Origin: Populus alba
Lineage: Eukaryota; Streptophyta; Magnoliopsida; Malpighiales; Salicaceae
NCBI RefSeq assembly: GCF_005239225.2
Contig: NC_133299.1
Span: 12,838,967-12,902,966, forward strand
Direction of reading: 5' to 3'
Length of the DNA stretch: 64,000 nt
Position numbers and translations under genes: made by a program. Shown in pieces: positions 23,081 through 34,833 of this stretch; position 1 is the first letter of the stretch, and every line of letters begins with the position of its first letter. Under the pieces are notes generated by a model that was not told the origin of the DNA, made no database searches, and saw nothing but the letters and a program-made list of their open reading frames with translations.

Positions 23081-26000
23081 CTATCTTTGCATCTTCCCAA
23101 CAGAATGTAAATACACTGAAACAGAAACAACTCTGCAAGAACCAGAAAAAAGTCAGCAAACAAAACTTGAGTGCATTTTATCCAGCCTGTATTCAAAACA
23201 AAACAAAGCCAAAAACTCGTTATTTTTATAGTTAGGATTGTTTTAAATGTTTATATTACAGTCTGGCAAGTGCTAGTATCGCACATATTCCATTCTTAGA
23301 GCAAGAGAATTAAGTGGTTGATAAATAGACTACACAACTGTGGAAGATACAGCAGGCCAAAGGTAACTTACGTTGAGCCAAGGAAAAATGCAAGGGACAG
23401 GTGAAAGTCAAATAGAAACACAGAGACAACTGCAGTAAGAAGCATTGCCACTGAGGTAGAATACACCTGCAACACATTGAAAAGCTAAATGAAGATGGAA
23501 TTTCAAATAAATTATAAGAAAATGTGTTGTTCATGCCCCCCCCCCTTTTTTTTTTTCTTTTTTTTTTTTTTTGACATGCAATAAAATTGGAATGTGCACT
23601 TTCTTTTCTGTTCAAACACAACACAAAATATCAGCATTAAACTAAGGCAAGAGAAAAAATGAAAACAAGTTTTCACATTGATTAAGCCACCAACTAGAGT
23701 CTCAACCCCTATCTTTCCTCCAACCAGACTAGAGAATCTAATGCTGAGGTAAAAGGGGTATTGAAGTTTGCAGGTAAAAATCCCAAAATGATTGCAAACT
23801 CTTGAAACTTGGTGAATAGTATCAAGGGCCAGAACCCTAGATCTTTCCAGTAGTTGCTAACAGCAATTAATGTAGTAGAATTAAACTGGTGCTCATTGGA
23901 AGATATCAAAGGAAAAGATTATCACAGTCATATGCAAGTAAATGGAAATTGGTAAATTCCTGCAACTGTTAAATCACAATTTGCATCTTACCTTTACAAT
24001 GTTGTCTGCAAACTTCATTACCATGGATACAGCAATACCGCTGCACAAGAAACAAAATGTTACATGTAAATTTGACCTACACGCTCATTGAATAAGGAAT
24101 TTTTTAATTTACGTGAAAGCAGACGCATTACTTAATGACTTGATGTTCTTCATCTCAAACAAATTCTGATTTATTGGCAAAGAGGTGAAAAAATAGATTT
24201 ATCATCCCATTGAAATAGATTCAAGAAAAAGACCTAATGTCCCAGTCCAATATCTTGATTGATAATGTTAATAAAGTAATTAGCATTTCTAGCACATTAC
24301 ATATTTTATAAGCACAATAGTGACTTTCAAAGAAATGCAAAAAAATATCAATTAAATGTCCATTTCAAGTGTAGATATTTTTTGTGATATATCTACCAAA
24401 ACTAACTCTTCCAATTGGTTTAAAGAACAGATGAGATCCTAAGCACAAGGCATGGAGCCATCAAAGAAACACTAAGGATAAGGGCACTGGAAGAGTTGAG
24501 GGACTGCTATTAATATATCACTTTTGTTGGCAAGTCTGTTTCTACTTAACTTGCAGGAAGGACCCAATTATGCATAACAAAAAAAATTCTAACACCAATA
24601 GATAATAGTTTGCTACACAGTATATTTATCCCAGTACATTCTGAAATGTCCTCAGATATCCCTCCATAGTGTCATCAGAAACAGGAGTCTGTGGCAATAA
24701 AGAAGATAACACCAGCAAACAACTCCCAATGAACATGATTAAGCCAGGAAAAATATAGCATACCTGAGTGCGTGATTGAGTATCATGAGAGTTGTGATCA
24801 ATGAGTATCCATAGAAGAACCCCCTGGACAACAAATATATAATTGTAAACAGCAAGTAATTCAGGTAATTGTGCATAATTACAAGCTCAGACACAAAACA
24901 TTGCTAAAGTGCAAGAGATTGCTTCACTAAAAAAGACAGGGACAGGGCATAGAATCATACGATAAAAATAGAAAACAAAGAAAAGCTCAAATTTACTTGT
25001 TCACAACTGCATCAAAATCTTGAGTTACTATAGCCAAAGCATTAAAGATCATCCCAAAGACATACAGCCAGAAGTTCTGCACATTTATGTTCCTCGAAGG
25101 ACGTTTTTTAATTATAGCCTGCCAGAACAGAAGCAAAACTGATCAGTAATAAGAACTTTTTGGCCATACAATTGAGGATTTCAATCAGCACTCAGCTCTG
25201 TGCATCCTCAATCCAGATAATTATCATGCTCTGAAAATAATCAACTCATGAATTCAGTCTGACTATCATTCAAGGAATGCTGGCTTTGGAAACTCTCTAA
25301 ATACGAATTTGTTTTTAACACACGAACTGCATCTCCAAATGATAGTGGTGTAAACTCTGTGCTTTGGAAACTCACCTCAGTGTACACTCCTGCAAAACCA
25401 CTTAAGAGTGCCATTACCTACAAAAGAATCACCAACTATTATTACGCAAACAAAAAGAAACAATAAATGAAGGCCTTCCATTGTACTGTGAGCATAAAAG
25501 ATGTAAACAACTCACAATGGCCATCATCCAACCTTGTAAAGGTGTTTCAAGAACATGGTCTGAACTGCAAACAAATTATCATTTTTAGCATGGCAATTCA
25601 ATAGACTAAAACACATTTGAATTTCACAATAGGATTGCACTTACTGTGATGTGAGGAACAAAGGATATTAAACCCTTTCTTTTCATGCATGGCTATATCA
25701 AAATTGATTGACGGTTCGAAATGCTTACCAATATTTCCAAGTACAGGACAGTTTCTAAAAACTAAAAACATATTAGTTTTTGCTATAGATACACGGCATT
25801 GAACATTACCTGAACACACGTGATGTTCAAAAAAAAATGCCACCTACCACAAGCCAGGATTGATTACTTGACCACAGACCAGTTTTTGTTTTTATCACAA
25901 CACAAAGATGCAATATGGATGTCAATCAAACTGAAACTCTATATATGACAATCACAGAGAAGATTTTGATTTCAGGATGCCAAAAGATGAGAAACAGTGA

Positions 26001-27607
26001 TGCTAAGAGATGTCTCTGAAACATTTTTATCATAAGAAGCAATAGGAAATGGGATGCTTATCAACTTACGAAGGGTTTAGTTGCGCTGTGGTACAGCCAG
26101 CACATAAAAGTATGAAACCAGCCCACTGAACCTCACTTAACCTTAAAAGATTAGAAAAACACAAATATACTTGTCAGGAAAGAATGCCTAGTTTTGCGAA
26201 GTCTTTGTTGATTAAAATATCCATCACTAGTTCAATCCATTCACTGAGTTTTAGTGCTTAAATGTATATAACAATTAAATCTGGCATAAACGGAGTAATA
26301 AAAAAAAACCTTACTTTCTCTTAAGTATTATTCGATATAAGACACCAGTGCTAATAATATTGAGATTCTTCAATATCTGATAGCCCGGGGCATTGACATA
26401 AGCAAAAATGTAATACTGCCACACAAAACACAAAATGCATGCAATAAGATCTCAGAAAGCAACTTGTCCTCACTGCTTGTATTTATAACTAACAAACAAC
26501 TAGGAAAACTCACCTGAAGCAAATTCTTGACAAGGTAAAGTGCCGCGGGAATTGGGTAAACTTTAACTTCATCGAATGTTGTACTCAACCTAGTTCGATA
26601 GAAGGATTCAGACAGCATAAGACATTCAACAACAATTAGTTATTCTAATTTGCAGTGCAATTACCAAACATTACAAAATAAAAATAAGTGTCAGTACGAA
26701 GAGATAAAGACAATAAAAAAATGGGAGAAAATTCAATAATCCTAATGTAGCATGAAACACAAGCAAAAAAACTCCTATTGACACAGTTATAAATTCCTAA
26801 TCTTTAAAAAGGAGAAAGAGACAAGCAAATCATTAAAAATTAGTAGACCCTAGAAAAATAACCTGTTATCTTCTGTAACGCCTTCCTTCTTCCATGTTCT
26901 TGCCAACGCAGCAAGTGATAATGCGCATTTCAAAGTTTCTACCTATTTATAGAAAGAGAAACAAAATTTCAACACAAATAATAACCAAGTAGAAAACCTA
27001 GACAAATGCCACCATGTCCTCACCATGAAATTCGCTGTAGTAACACTATACTCATACTTGCCAGCTCGCTTAGACCAAACAATAAGTATTGCTTGTGAAC
27101 TTGTAAGAATCGTTAATGCAACCGTAACAACCATCCTAATCCAATCAAACAAAAGATAATTAAAAAAAATCCAAAATTTATGAATTATAACTATCCATAA
27201 AAATAAAAACAGCAGGCCTTACTTGCGCTTCCAGCGCAACCGGTCAACTGAGCCAGTAGGAAAACTAGTAACCTTGGATGGAGAAACTGCATAAATCAAT
27301 CAACGGAAGCCAGCAATAAAGGAAATCCATATCGAAATCAGTACAAATAAGCAGTGCATTTCATGTCACAACCATCAAAAAACCATTAAAAATAAAAGCA
27401 CTCTGCAACCGCAATAGCAAGCAAACACACTCAATCTAATAATAGAGAAGAGATTAATTTACCTCCTCTTGAAGTTACTGCGTCTCCAACAACACCATCC
27501 CCAATTTGATCTTCCTGCAAGTCGCATATGAGTTTTGAAAATGCAGGTGGCAAAAAAAAAAAAAAAGGTTGAGATTTTACCTCGTCTTTGATTTTCCTGT
27601 ATTCCAT
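23081..27607 (-). CDS. CMP-sialic acid transporter-like nucleotide-sugar transporter, 15 exons
   Basis: Exons: 27607-27581, 27514-27463, 27286-27223, 27135-27024, 26942-26863, 26589-26514, 26415-26315, 26141-26070, 25564-25516, 25417-25376, 25118-24997, 24823-24764, 24040-23992, 23466-23372, 23132-23081. All introns are GT-AG and the sum is 1,053 nt (350 residues). The protein begins MEYRKIKDE, has a hydrophilic cytosolic tail of about 48 residues, then the nucleotide-sugar transporter domain with about ten membrane segments. Family blocks: LTSSQAILIVWSKRAGKYEY (57-76), LKNLNIISTGVLYR, LLSGFAGVYTEAIIKKRPSR, and FADNIVKVYSTSVAMLLT across exons 13-14, the conserved DNIVKVY signature. It should exchange a nucleotide sugar for a nucleoside monophosphate across the Golgi membrane. 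It is closest, from memory, to Arabidopsis At4g35335 (CMP-sialic acid transporter 4). The true substrate in plants is unresolved; CMP-Kdo is a reasonable candidate. Confidence 0.93.
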
Positions 27608-29594
27608 ATCGCTTGCAAATTGATGTGTGTTTGATGCTTTGGTTGGATTAGGGTTGCATTGATGGAGAGAAGAGGAGAGGGTTGTTCGTACGAAACAGAT
27701 CTCTGAACAGTAGAGAAAATTTTACAGATTCTCAACACCTGCTTCACTTCTCACTTGTGTGAGAAAAGGATTTTTTTTTTTTTTTTTTTCCAAAATGGGC
27801 TGAAACAAATTGGTTACCAATATCTTTTACTACTCAGAGGGGCTCTGAATATGAGTGTTCTTTTGGGCCATAAATGGGCTCAGATCTGAAACAAAATTTG
27901 GAATCTCACCAGCTGGCTGAGAACATATGGAGGCTGGGAATTTCTTTTTATTAAATTATTTAACGGTTATGGAATTTATTCTTTTTTACTTGATAAAATA
28001 AGCCTGTCTTGATTTAATAAATTAACTAAGAAATTCGTGATTCAGAATCTAACTCTATTAGGTTTTAAATTCAACTGAAAAAAATGATTAAATGGTAAAA
28101 CTTAATTTACTTATTTAGGTTTTTAATGATTTGGCTAATCCAATTAAATTTAATTTAAACTAGCTGAGTAAATACTACAGAGATTTTAAAAAAATTATAT
28201 TCTTTTAAAAATTAAAAATTACATCAATAATTTTTAAATTTAGACAAAAATAATAATTTCCATATATAATATAACACAAATAATATAATATAACACAAAT
28301 AGCTTAAACTCAAATTAGCTCATCCAAAATTTTATACCTTTAAATTGATTTTAAAATCTAATCATTTATTCTCTCCTCTCTAGAGATAAAAAAAAAATCT
28401 CATAGAAATCAAAATATATTTTTTCATGTTTCATTTATTTATTTTCTCTTTAGGTATGATCCAAGTTCACTTCAAATGTGAGTTATAAATTCATTATTTT
28501 TGCTATTTAAAAAAAACTCCAAGTTGATTATTCAATGTATGTTGATAGCCCTTGGAAAATTCTGAAGCAAAATTAAGATTTCTAATTTAAAAAAAAAAAA
28601 AAACAATGTAAGAATTTATATGGTACAATAAAAAAAGCTTTTAGAAGATGGTTGAAGATGGTTGGGAGCTTGAAGAAGTAAATGCTGTTTTAAGTTGTTT
28701 TTAAGACTAAGTTGTGTCAAAAATACAATGTTAACCTTATACGTTTAAGTTGTAAGGTTTAAGTTTTTATTTGAGATAATTTTTTAATATAATATTAGAG
28801 TTTTGATAATTAAATAATCATGATTTTAAAATCTCATAAAAAAATAATATAATATATACTGGTTTTAATATCTAGGATTCCATAAATTGCGAGTTTTAAA
28901 GATTAAACTTAAGTTTAGGAGGTTCGTTCGAGTTTTTTTTTTTTTTAGCTAATATTTTCTTATTTTTTTATCCTTTTTTGGGGATTTTGTTTTGTTATTC
29001 TTTCCACTTTGTCTTTTATTGGTTTAGGCCTCCATTGTTTTTCAATTTCACAACCCTATCGATTTTTAAATCTATAAATAATCTATTAAATTACAAATAT
29101 TTTTTAATTTTACCCTTATAATTTTTTTAATCTTTTAAATTTAATATTCATTCTTTTAATTAATATTTATTTTGTTTGAGATTATTTTTAAAAATTATTT
29201 TTTTTCAAATTTTATATTTGAATTTTTTTTCTATCAAATTTTATCCTTATTCTTTTTGTTGCTGTTTTTTTAACTTTTGTAAATTTTTTTATTAATATTT
29301 TTTAATATCAGTTTATTTGTTTTTATTGTGTTTTTTTAATATTATTTAAATTACTAATTGAATCTATAGACTGTAATTGAATTTCTTTTACCCTGTAACT
29401 TTTATTACGTCAAAACACGACAACAAATCTAGCCTACATACTTATTACTTCATCCGCGAAATGCTACAAGGAGATGACGAAGCCAAATTCAGTAAGAAAG
29501 AAAGTGAAGTTTCAATTATGAGCACAGCTTATGACAGCATGGAATCACGTTGAGGAGAAAAAAACGCAAGTATATATTATAATTAAAAAACCAA

Positions 29595-29690
29595 GCATGT
29601 CTTAGATTTTGTTTTTTAATTAAAAACATATTAAAATAATATCTTTTTTATTTTTAATATTATTATATTAATTTAATTTATTTAAAAAAA
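29595..29690 (+). repeat. AT-rich dispersed repeat copy
   Basis: Contains ACATATTAAAATAATATC followed by a T-rich stretch, matching the first half of the family consensus seen at 62150-62310. Forms an inverted pair with the copy at 29735-29865. Confidence 0.4.
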
Positions 29691-29734
29691 TCAAACTTTT
29701 TTAATGTATTTTATAAGTGCTTTTAAATAGGTTT

Positions 29735-29865
29735 GAAAATGTTTTATTTTAAATTATTTTTTAATGTTTTTAGATTATTTTAATTTAATGTGTTGGTATA
29801 AAAATAATTTAAAAAAATAAAAAATTATTATTTTAATATATTTTTAAATAAAAATAATTTTAAAT
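29735..29865 (-). repeat. AT-rich dispersed repeat copy
   Basis: On the minus strand: AATATATTAAAATAATAA, a poly-T/A block, then TTATTTTTATACCAACACAT and TTAAAATAATCTAAAAA. This matches the family's diagnostic ATCA(A/G)CACATTAAAA core. Confidence 0.6.
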
Positions 29866-30245
29866 TTAAAATGCAATCGCTACAATTCTTTCATTCAACC
29901 ACGAAATCTTGTCACAGATAAGTAATCCACTCCATAAATCCATTACAAGAAATAATTTATAGTGTAAATATGACACTTCAACAGAGCAGGCTCCCAGACG
30001 CAATTGCGAGCCAAATTTCATGATTTCCGACATGTATAGTTCTGGTAACCTGGCGAGAGAGGAATCCACTGAGAGGGAATAACCAAATACATACTTAAGC
30101 TATGACATTTTCTTTTCTTCACCAAGTACATGCTAAAATAAGAGACAGAAAGGAAATAGCTAGATCCCATGGTAGCAGATAAACAGGATTATTTCAAACA
30201 TCCATCGATTGGGAACGATAAAGAGAGCCTTGTTTCTGTTATGAA

Positions 30246-31407
30246 TCATTTGGATTTGAACGGGATGGCCCTGATCACGATCTGGTGGTACAAGGATGCA
30301 AGTGCTGCTCCAATGAATGGTCCTACCCAGAAGATCCACTGCAACAAAAACAGAAATAGACATTGCTAATGTTTTCCAAGATCTTAGCAAGATGAAGTAT
30401 AGGAACTAAGAAAAGATGTGCAGGGCTTACGTGGTCATCCCAAGCTTGGTCTTTGTTGAAGATGAGGGCTGCACCAAGACTTCTGGCTGGGTTAATGCCT
30501 GTGCCTGTAATAGGAATGGTTGCCAGGTGCACCAAGAACACTGCAAATCCAATGGGCAGTGGTGCCAGGATCTGACCATCCAAATTCAGCCCTTTGGAAA
30601 TCAATTTCAATTATTAAAAAAACATCATGAAAAGAAATAACGCTGTTCTTTTGCTTACAGGAACATGGGAGTCTCTGGCACTGCGCTTGGCATCGGTGGC
30701 GGAGAAGACGGTGTAAACAAGTACAAAGGTGCCAACAATCTCAGCTCCGAGTCCACTGCCCTTGGCGTAACCTTTGCTGACAGTGTTAGCACCACCGCCA
30801 AGCATCTCGTACTGGCTCTTTTGAAAAGCTTTTACAACGGCGGCTCCGCATATTGCTCCTAGACACTGCATTAGCATGTAAAACACCGCCCTTGTCAACG
30901 ACAACTTCCTTGCCAACAGCAGTCCAAAAGTCACAGCTGGGTTGATGTGACCTCCTGCACCACCACACCAACGAGAAGCCATTAGTCCCAAGTTCCCAAC
31001 CACATTAATGATCTTAACCTCATCATGTTATCTATAACTAATATGATGACAACTCTGGTTACAAGACCAATACCTGAAATGCCAGCAGTGCAATAGACAA
31101 GAGCAAAAATCATCCCTCCAAAAGCCCAGGCAATGCCCTGAATGCCAACCGTCGAACACTTGGTGGGGGATTTCGCGACGCCCATGACAGTGAGGACTGT
31201 GATGTAAAGGAACAAGAAAGTGGCAACAAATTCAGCAATGCCTGCCCTGTAAAAAGACCACGATGACAACTCTCCAGGCTCAAAAAGTGGCGCCGGAGGT
31301 GGCTCTGTGTAGTCCTTGACATCTTGGGCTTGAGCAGCCGTTCCTATAGGTTGCCTCTCTCCATACTTATTTGCTCCGACCCGCACATCTTCTTCTCTCC
31401 CCTCCAT
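30246..31407 (-). CDS. PIP1: Plasma membrane intrinsic protein, PIP1 subgroup aquaporin, 4 exons
   Basis: Exons 31407-31074, 30954-30659, 30571-30431 and 30338-30246 give 287 residues, the usual PIP1 length and the usual plant PIP four-exon layout. PIP1s form tetramers, often with PIP2s, passing water and some small solutes (CO2, glycerol) through the plasma membrane. Long PIP1-type N-terminus ([20 protein letters not shown]). Both NPA boxes are intact: NPA 116-118 in SGGHINPAV and NPA 237-239 in GTGINPARS. The aromatic/arginine filter is F96-H225-T234-R240, the water-selective PIP set. Loop B has a KLS phospho-serine site. Loop D has RDSHVP with the conserved pH-gating His. The short C-terminus (IPFKSK) confirms PIP1 rather than PIP2. 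The start is the first ATG; the open frame extends further upstream without another ATG. Confidence 0.96.
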
Positions 31408-31542
31408 CCTCACTGTATCTTTCGCAGTTATGAAAAAAGAATCTGGCCTCTCTCGTCTTTTATTACTATTTCTTCTGCCCTTCCTCAGTCGAGTGTTTTG
31501 GATCAATTGAGAGGCTCACAAGTTACGAGTAGCGAGCAAGTA

Positions 31543-31555
31543 GGGTATTTGTAGC
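31543..31555 (-). promoter_or_regulatory. PIP1: Possible weak TATA element of the PIP1 gene
   Basis: The minus strand reads CTACAAATACCC about 140 bases upstream of the ATG, a TATA-like variant. Nothing better was seen nearer. Low confidence. Confidence 0.25.
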
Positions 31556-31559
31556 TTGA

Positions 31560-34300
31560 GCCTGGGACAGATGTTTGGCCTGGTGTAGGTAAATTTCTTT
31601 TCGTTGTCTTCTTCTCATTGATAGAGATGGAAATGAACTGTGCATTGCAATTTCTCCACATGTGACCGACCCTTGAAAAAGGAGCTTCATAATTTGCTGT
31701 GCCCGGAAGATCATGAGAAGATTTTGATGTCATTTCTTTCCCATGTGTAACTTTCACTTTACTCGTACAACTTGATGAGCTCATTCTTACCTTTTAATGA
31801 AAGTTTGAACCATTTTTTTCAAGATAGTGACTACAGCAATATGATTGAAATAGCCACACATGGATTTGGAAGGAGTGGTTCTTGGTAGAAGGTAGAAATC
31901 AATGCACATACCGAAATTGCGTTTCTTTTGTACATACTCATAATTGAAACATTTCTCATTGTGTTTCTACAACAATTAATTCTTCTATACAAAGCTATTG
32001 ATTATGTGATCAAACAATATATAATAAAAATGATATAATTTTTAAAAAATTAAAAAAATTAGGTTTTGATAAAATAATGATATGATAAAAACTTATTCTA
32101 AAACACTAATATTTTTAGAATAAAAAACTTTATTTAATAGATACCAATTCGCAAAAAAAAGTATAGGAAAGATATTATAAGATCAGTTATATCTTGATAA
32201 GTCAATTCATTCTTTTTCCCAGCAAACAAAATATGTTGCATCACATAAAATACAATTTTATTTCATAAATTCATCTTTTTTTAAAAAAATTAACTTATAA
32301 AACCTTATATAATAGCCTAACTAGTAATACTAATAGACCCAAAACTTATGGGCTAACATTTACTCACTCACACTAAACCCAAAACATGTTAACTAAGTTC
32401 AAACATGAAGAAAATAATAAAATTAATAAATCTAACATATAAATTAAAGTTGTTGCATCTAATTAAATAAAATAATCTAAGATACAACTAATATCATGAA
32501 AGGAATTTTCATTTAGAAACACTAGGGATTTTTGTTGCCATCTTTAGATATCCAAAATAAACTAAGAAGTTAATTGTTGAAGTTGTCTCTCGGTTAGTTT
32601 CTTTGTTTGTCTAAGATAATTAATTATAATTTTAAAAAAAATCCTTCAAAAACATGGAAACCCATGTTTCTTTCATTTAGCCTTCCTCGTAGGATTAAAA
32701 AACTCTATAAACAAGCTGTCATATCTTTGTAAAAAAATTATCCTTGCTAAATAAAAGTTTATAAATCAAAATGAAATAAATAACAAAACTCATATAACAT
32801 GTTTCGATCTATATTGCAAGGTCTTCTTGAATTCTGACTGATCTAAAATATTACCCCATTATATAAACAAACTTTAAGCAAATTTTAATTTGATCTAATA
32901 ATTTAATTGAAAATTATAATTGTTGTTGTAAAATTAAAAAAGTAGATATAATTACATTAGAATCTAAATTTCCTTACCTAACCCTTTCTATCAAATGCTT
33001 AATCCAGAATCACATACTCAAGAATGTGAAAGAAGCTATTTTCATGTATTTTTCCATTATAAATTGAGGGCTGGCCTAATTTAGCTAGGTAGTTTTGCAT
33101 CCGAAGGAAAAGGTGATGGCTACATTGATTTCAAAATCATTGGTTACTTCAATTTTTTTTTTAAGGAAATTGTTTATGGTTGCTTAATTGAGTTATAAAA
33201 AATAAATTAAATCTTAACCGAAGTCATGGAAGTAAGAACCCAATTAATTCTGCATTTTCTTTTCCCAAATCAATTATTAATAATCTTACTTCACATCTGA
33301 TAATTAATGTATTGTTTTGAATGTGGCTTGATGGTGCAATATGGAGTCCATTACATGAGTGAACCCTAAAGCATATAATAATTGGAATAATCGATGGTAG
33401 GTGGCTGAGTGCCAAAGTTGGCTGAAATGAATTATAATCTACTTGGCATTCCTTAGTATTTTTCCAAATAAACATAATAATTGCACAATGGGGGTGGGAT
33501 GAGAGTGTCGGCACCGTGTGGAAAAAAAAATCAATTATAATTAGCACGAGCTGAATCCATGGGACCAAAAGTCTTTCATGGGAGGAACTCAAGTTAATTT
33601 CTTCAAATGTCGTTGACTTTCAAAAAAAAAAAAAAAGGACTAGAATGGAGGATGGAGGCCCTGAGCGGAACTGCATGTGGTTCAAACAAGGCCAGGTGAT
33701 CATAAGCCGCAAAGGCCTGCCTAAAAGCTCACATAGTAATGAGTATGGACAACCGACTTCTGCCGCCCACATCTAGCATAGATTCATTACTTCAATAGTG
33801 GTACGTGGCATGGAACTTGTTTCCTTGATTAAAATTAGCATAGTAAATTTAAAGTTTTGGTAAAATAATATTTTTTTTTTGATGAAATAACATATTTTTA
33901 TTTTGTCATGTTTTTTATTAGAGACATTTAATAAATATCGTGCTTTCTAAGCACGTCAAGATAGCTATCGCGTTTCATAAATGTAGTATTAATTAAAATT
34001 TAAGTTTTTTCCATTTTGAAGAACACACAAAATAAACACAAATCTACCCCCTCTCTTCAAACCATCGACATCCTCACCACTTATCTCTTGAAAATACCCA
34101 TTAAACATTTATTTTTTTCTTAAAACAATCAAAAATCAAATGCATCATAGTTTCTAAGCATCCTTTGATGTTTTTGTGTTCAAAATCTATCATTTTCTTT
34201 GTTGTCACTTCCATTGTCGCCCTAACCATTTTTCTAATCCTACAAGCAAGTTAAACATATTACATTGCTTTTGTGTTTGGTTTAGTTGAAATGAAATGAA
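31560..34300. other. Intergenic region upstream of PIP1
   Basis: About 2.7 kb with no supportable gene. 31560-31900 is the presumed PIP1 promoter. 31970-33050 is AT-rich. 33610-33830 is a locally GC-richer patch (about 33640-33780) without an open frame. The 122-residue minus-strand open frame at 33592-33224 has no recognisable family and is probably chance. Confidence 0.6.
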
Positions 34301-34329
34301 ATAAATATTTAGGTTGAATTTAGAGTTTA

Positions 34330-34830
34330 TGGTCAATGTAGTGTTTGTCAAATTAATAATAAATTAGTTATGAATACCATTAATTAAAGTTGATTTGATA
34401 CAGTTGAATATGAAAATAAATTCTTAATTATGAATTAATTATATCTTGTATTTGATTTTGGATAAGTTGTTGAATTAGGGACTTTTGTGTATTATTGGAA
34501 TCAACTAATAATGTAATTAACTACCCTTGATGATTTCATGAATAGAGCATAAATGCGATATAATTCGATTGAATTACATATTGCATTGAATTGTTCATAA
34601 GTTGATGAATATTGTATTTCCTTCAAATTATTTTAATTTACTATGAATTTAGGTTTAATTTAATGCAATTGAGTATGAAAATATCAATTAGATCATGAAT
34701 TATGTTTATTTTTGGTCAAGTTTGTTTTTACATTAAATTTTGAGAATTTAATTGAATTTGCTATGAATTTTGCTAATTAAGGTTGGAGTAATGCAATTTA
34801 GTTAAATTTAAATCCAATGGATCAAGATCT
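34330..34830. repeat. Degenerate repeats 5' of the Mutator-like transposase remnant
   Basis: The motif GCAATTGAGTATGAAAAT or close variants, with neighbouring TATGAATTA/TTTAGGTT words, recurs around 34395, 34655-34680 and 34785. It may be the subterminal or leader region of the transposon that follows. No terminal inverted repeat was identified. Confidence 0.35.
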
Positions 34831-34833
34831 GAT

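Larger units (their letters stand above)
27608..30245. other. Intergenic region between the transporter gene and the PIP1 gene
   Basis: 27608-27760 is the probable 5' leader/promoter of the transporter gene (purine-rich on the plus strand); no clear TATA box was seen. 28000-29860 is very AT-rich, with poly-A/T runs and two copies of the AT-rich dispersed repeat in opposite orientation (29595-29690 and 29735-29865). 29866-30245 is probably the PIP1 3' untranslated region. No gene seen. Confidence 0.6.

Noticed and set aside
23310..23624. Minus-strand open frame of 104 residues
   Set aside because: Runs through an intron and a homopolymer tract in a frame different from transporter exon 14.
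25598..25843. Minus-strand open frame of 81 residues within the transporter gene
   Set aside because: Lies in an intron, lacks any domain, and the true exon boundaries on both sides splice around it.
30169..30369. Plus-strand open frames over the PIP1 exons (also 30416-30640, 30665-30862, 31324-31554)
   Set aside because: Antisense shadows of PIP1 coding exons and leader; no independent domain.
31408..31506. In-frame upstream extension of PIP1 exon 1
   Set aside because: No ATG upstream of 31407; the extension would start with TTG, and PIP1 proteins begin at the MEGREED-type start.
33224..33592. Minus-strand open frame of 122 residues
   Set aside because: No recognised motif, alternative start only, composition like the AT-rich spacer.
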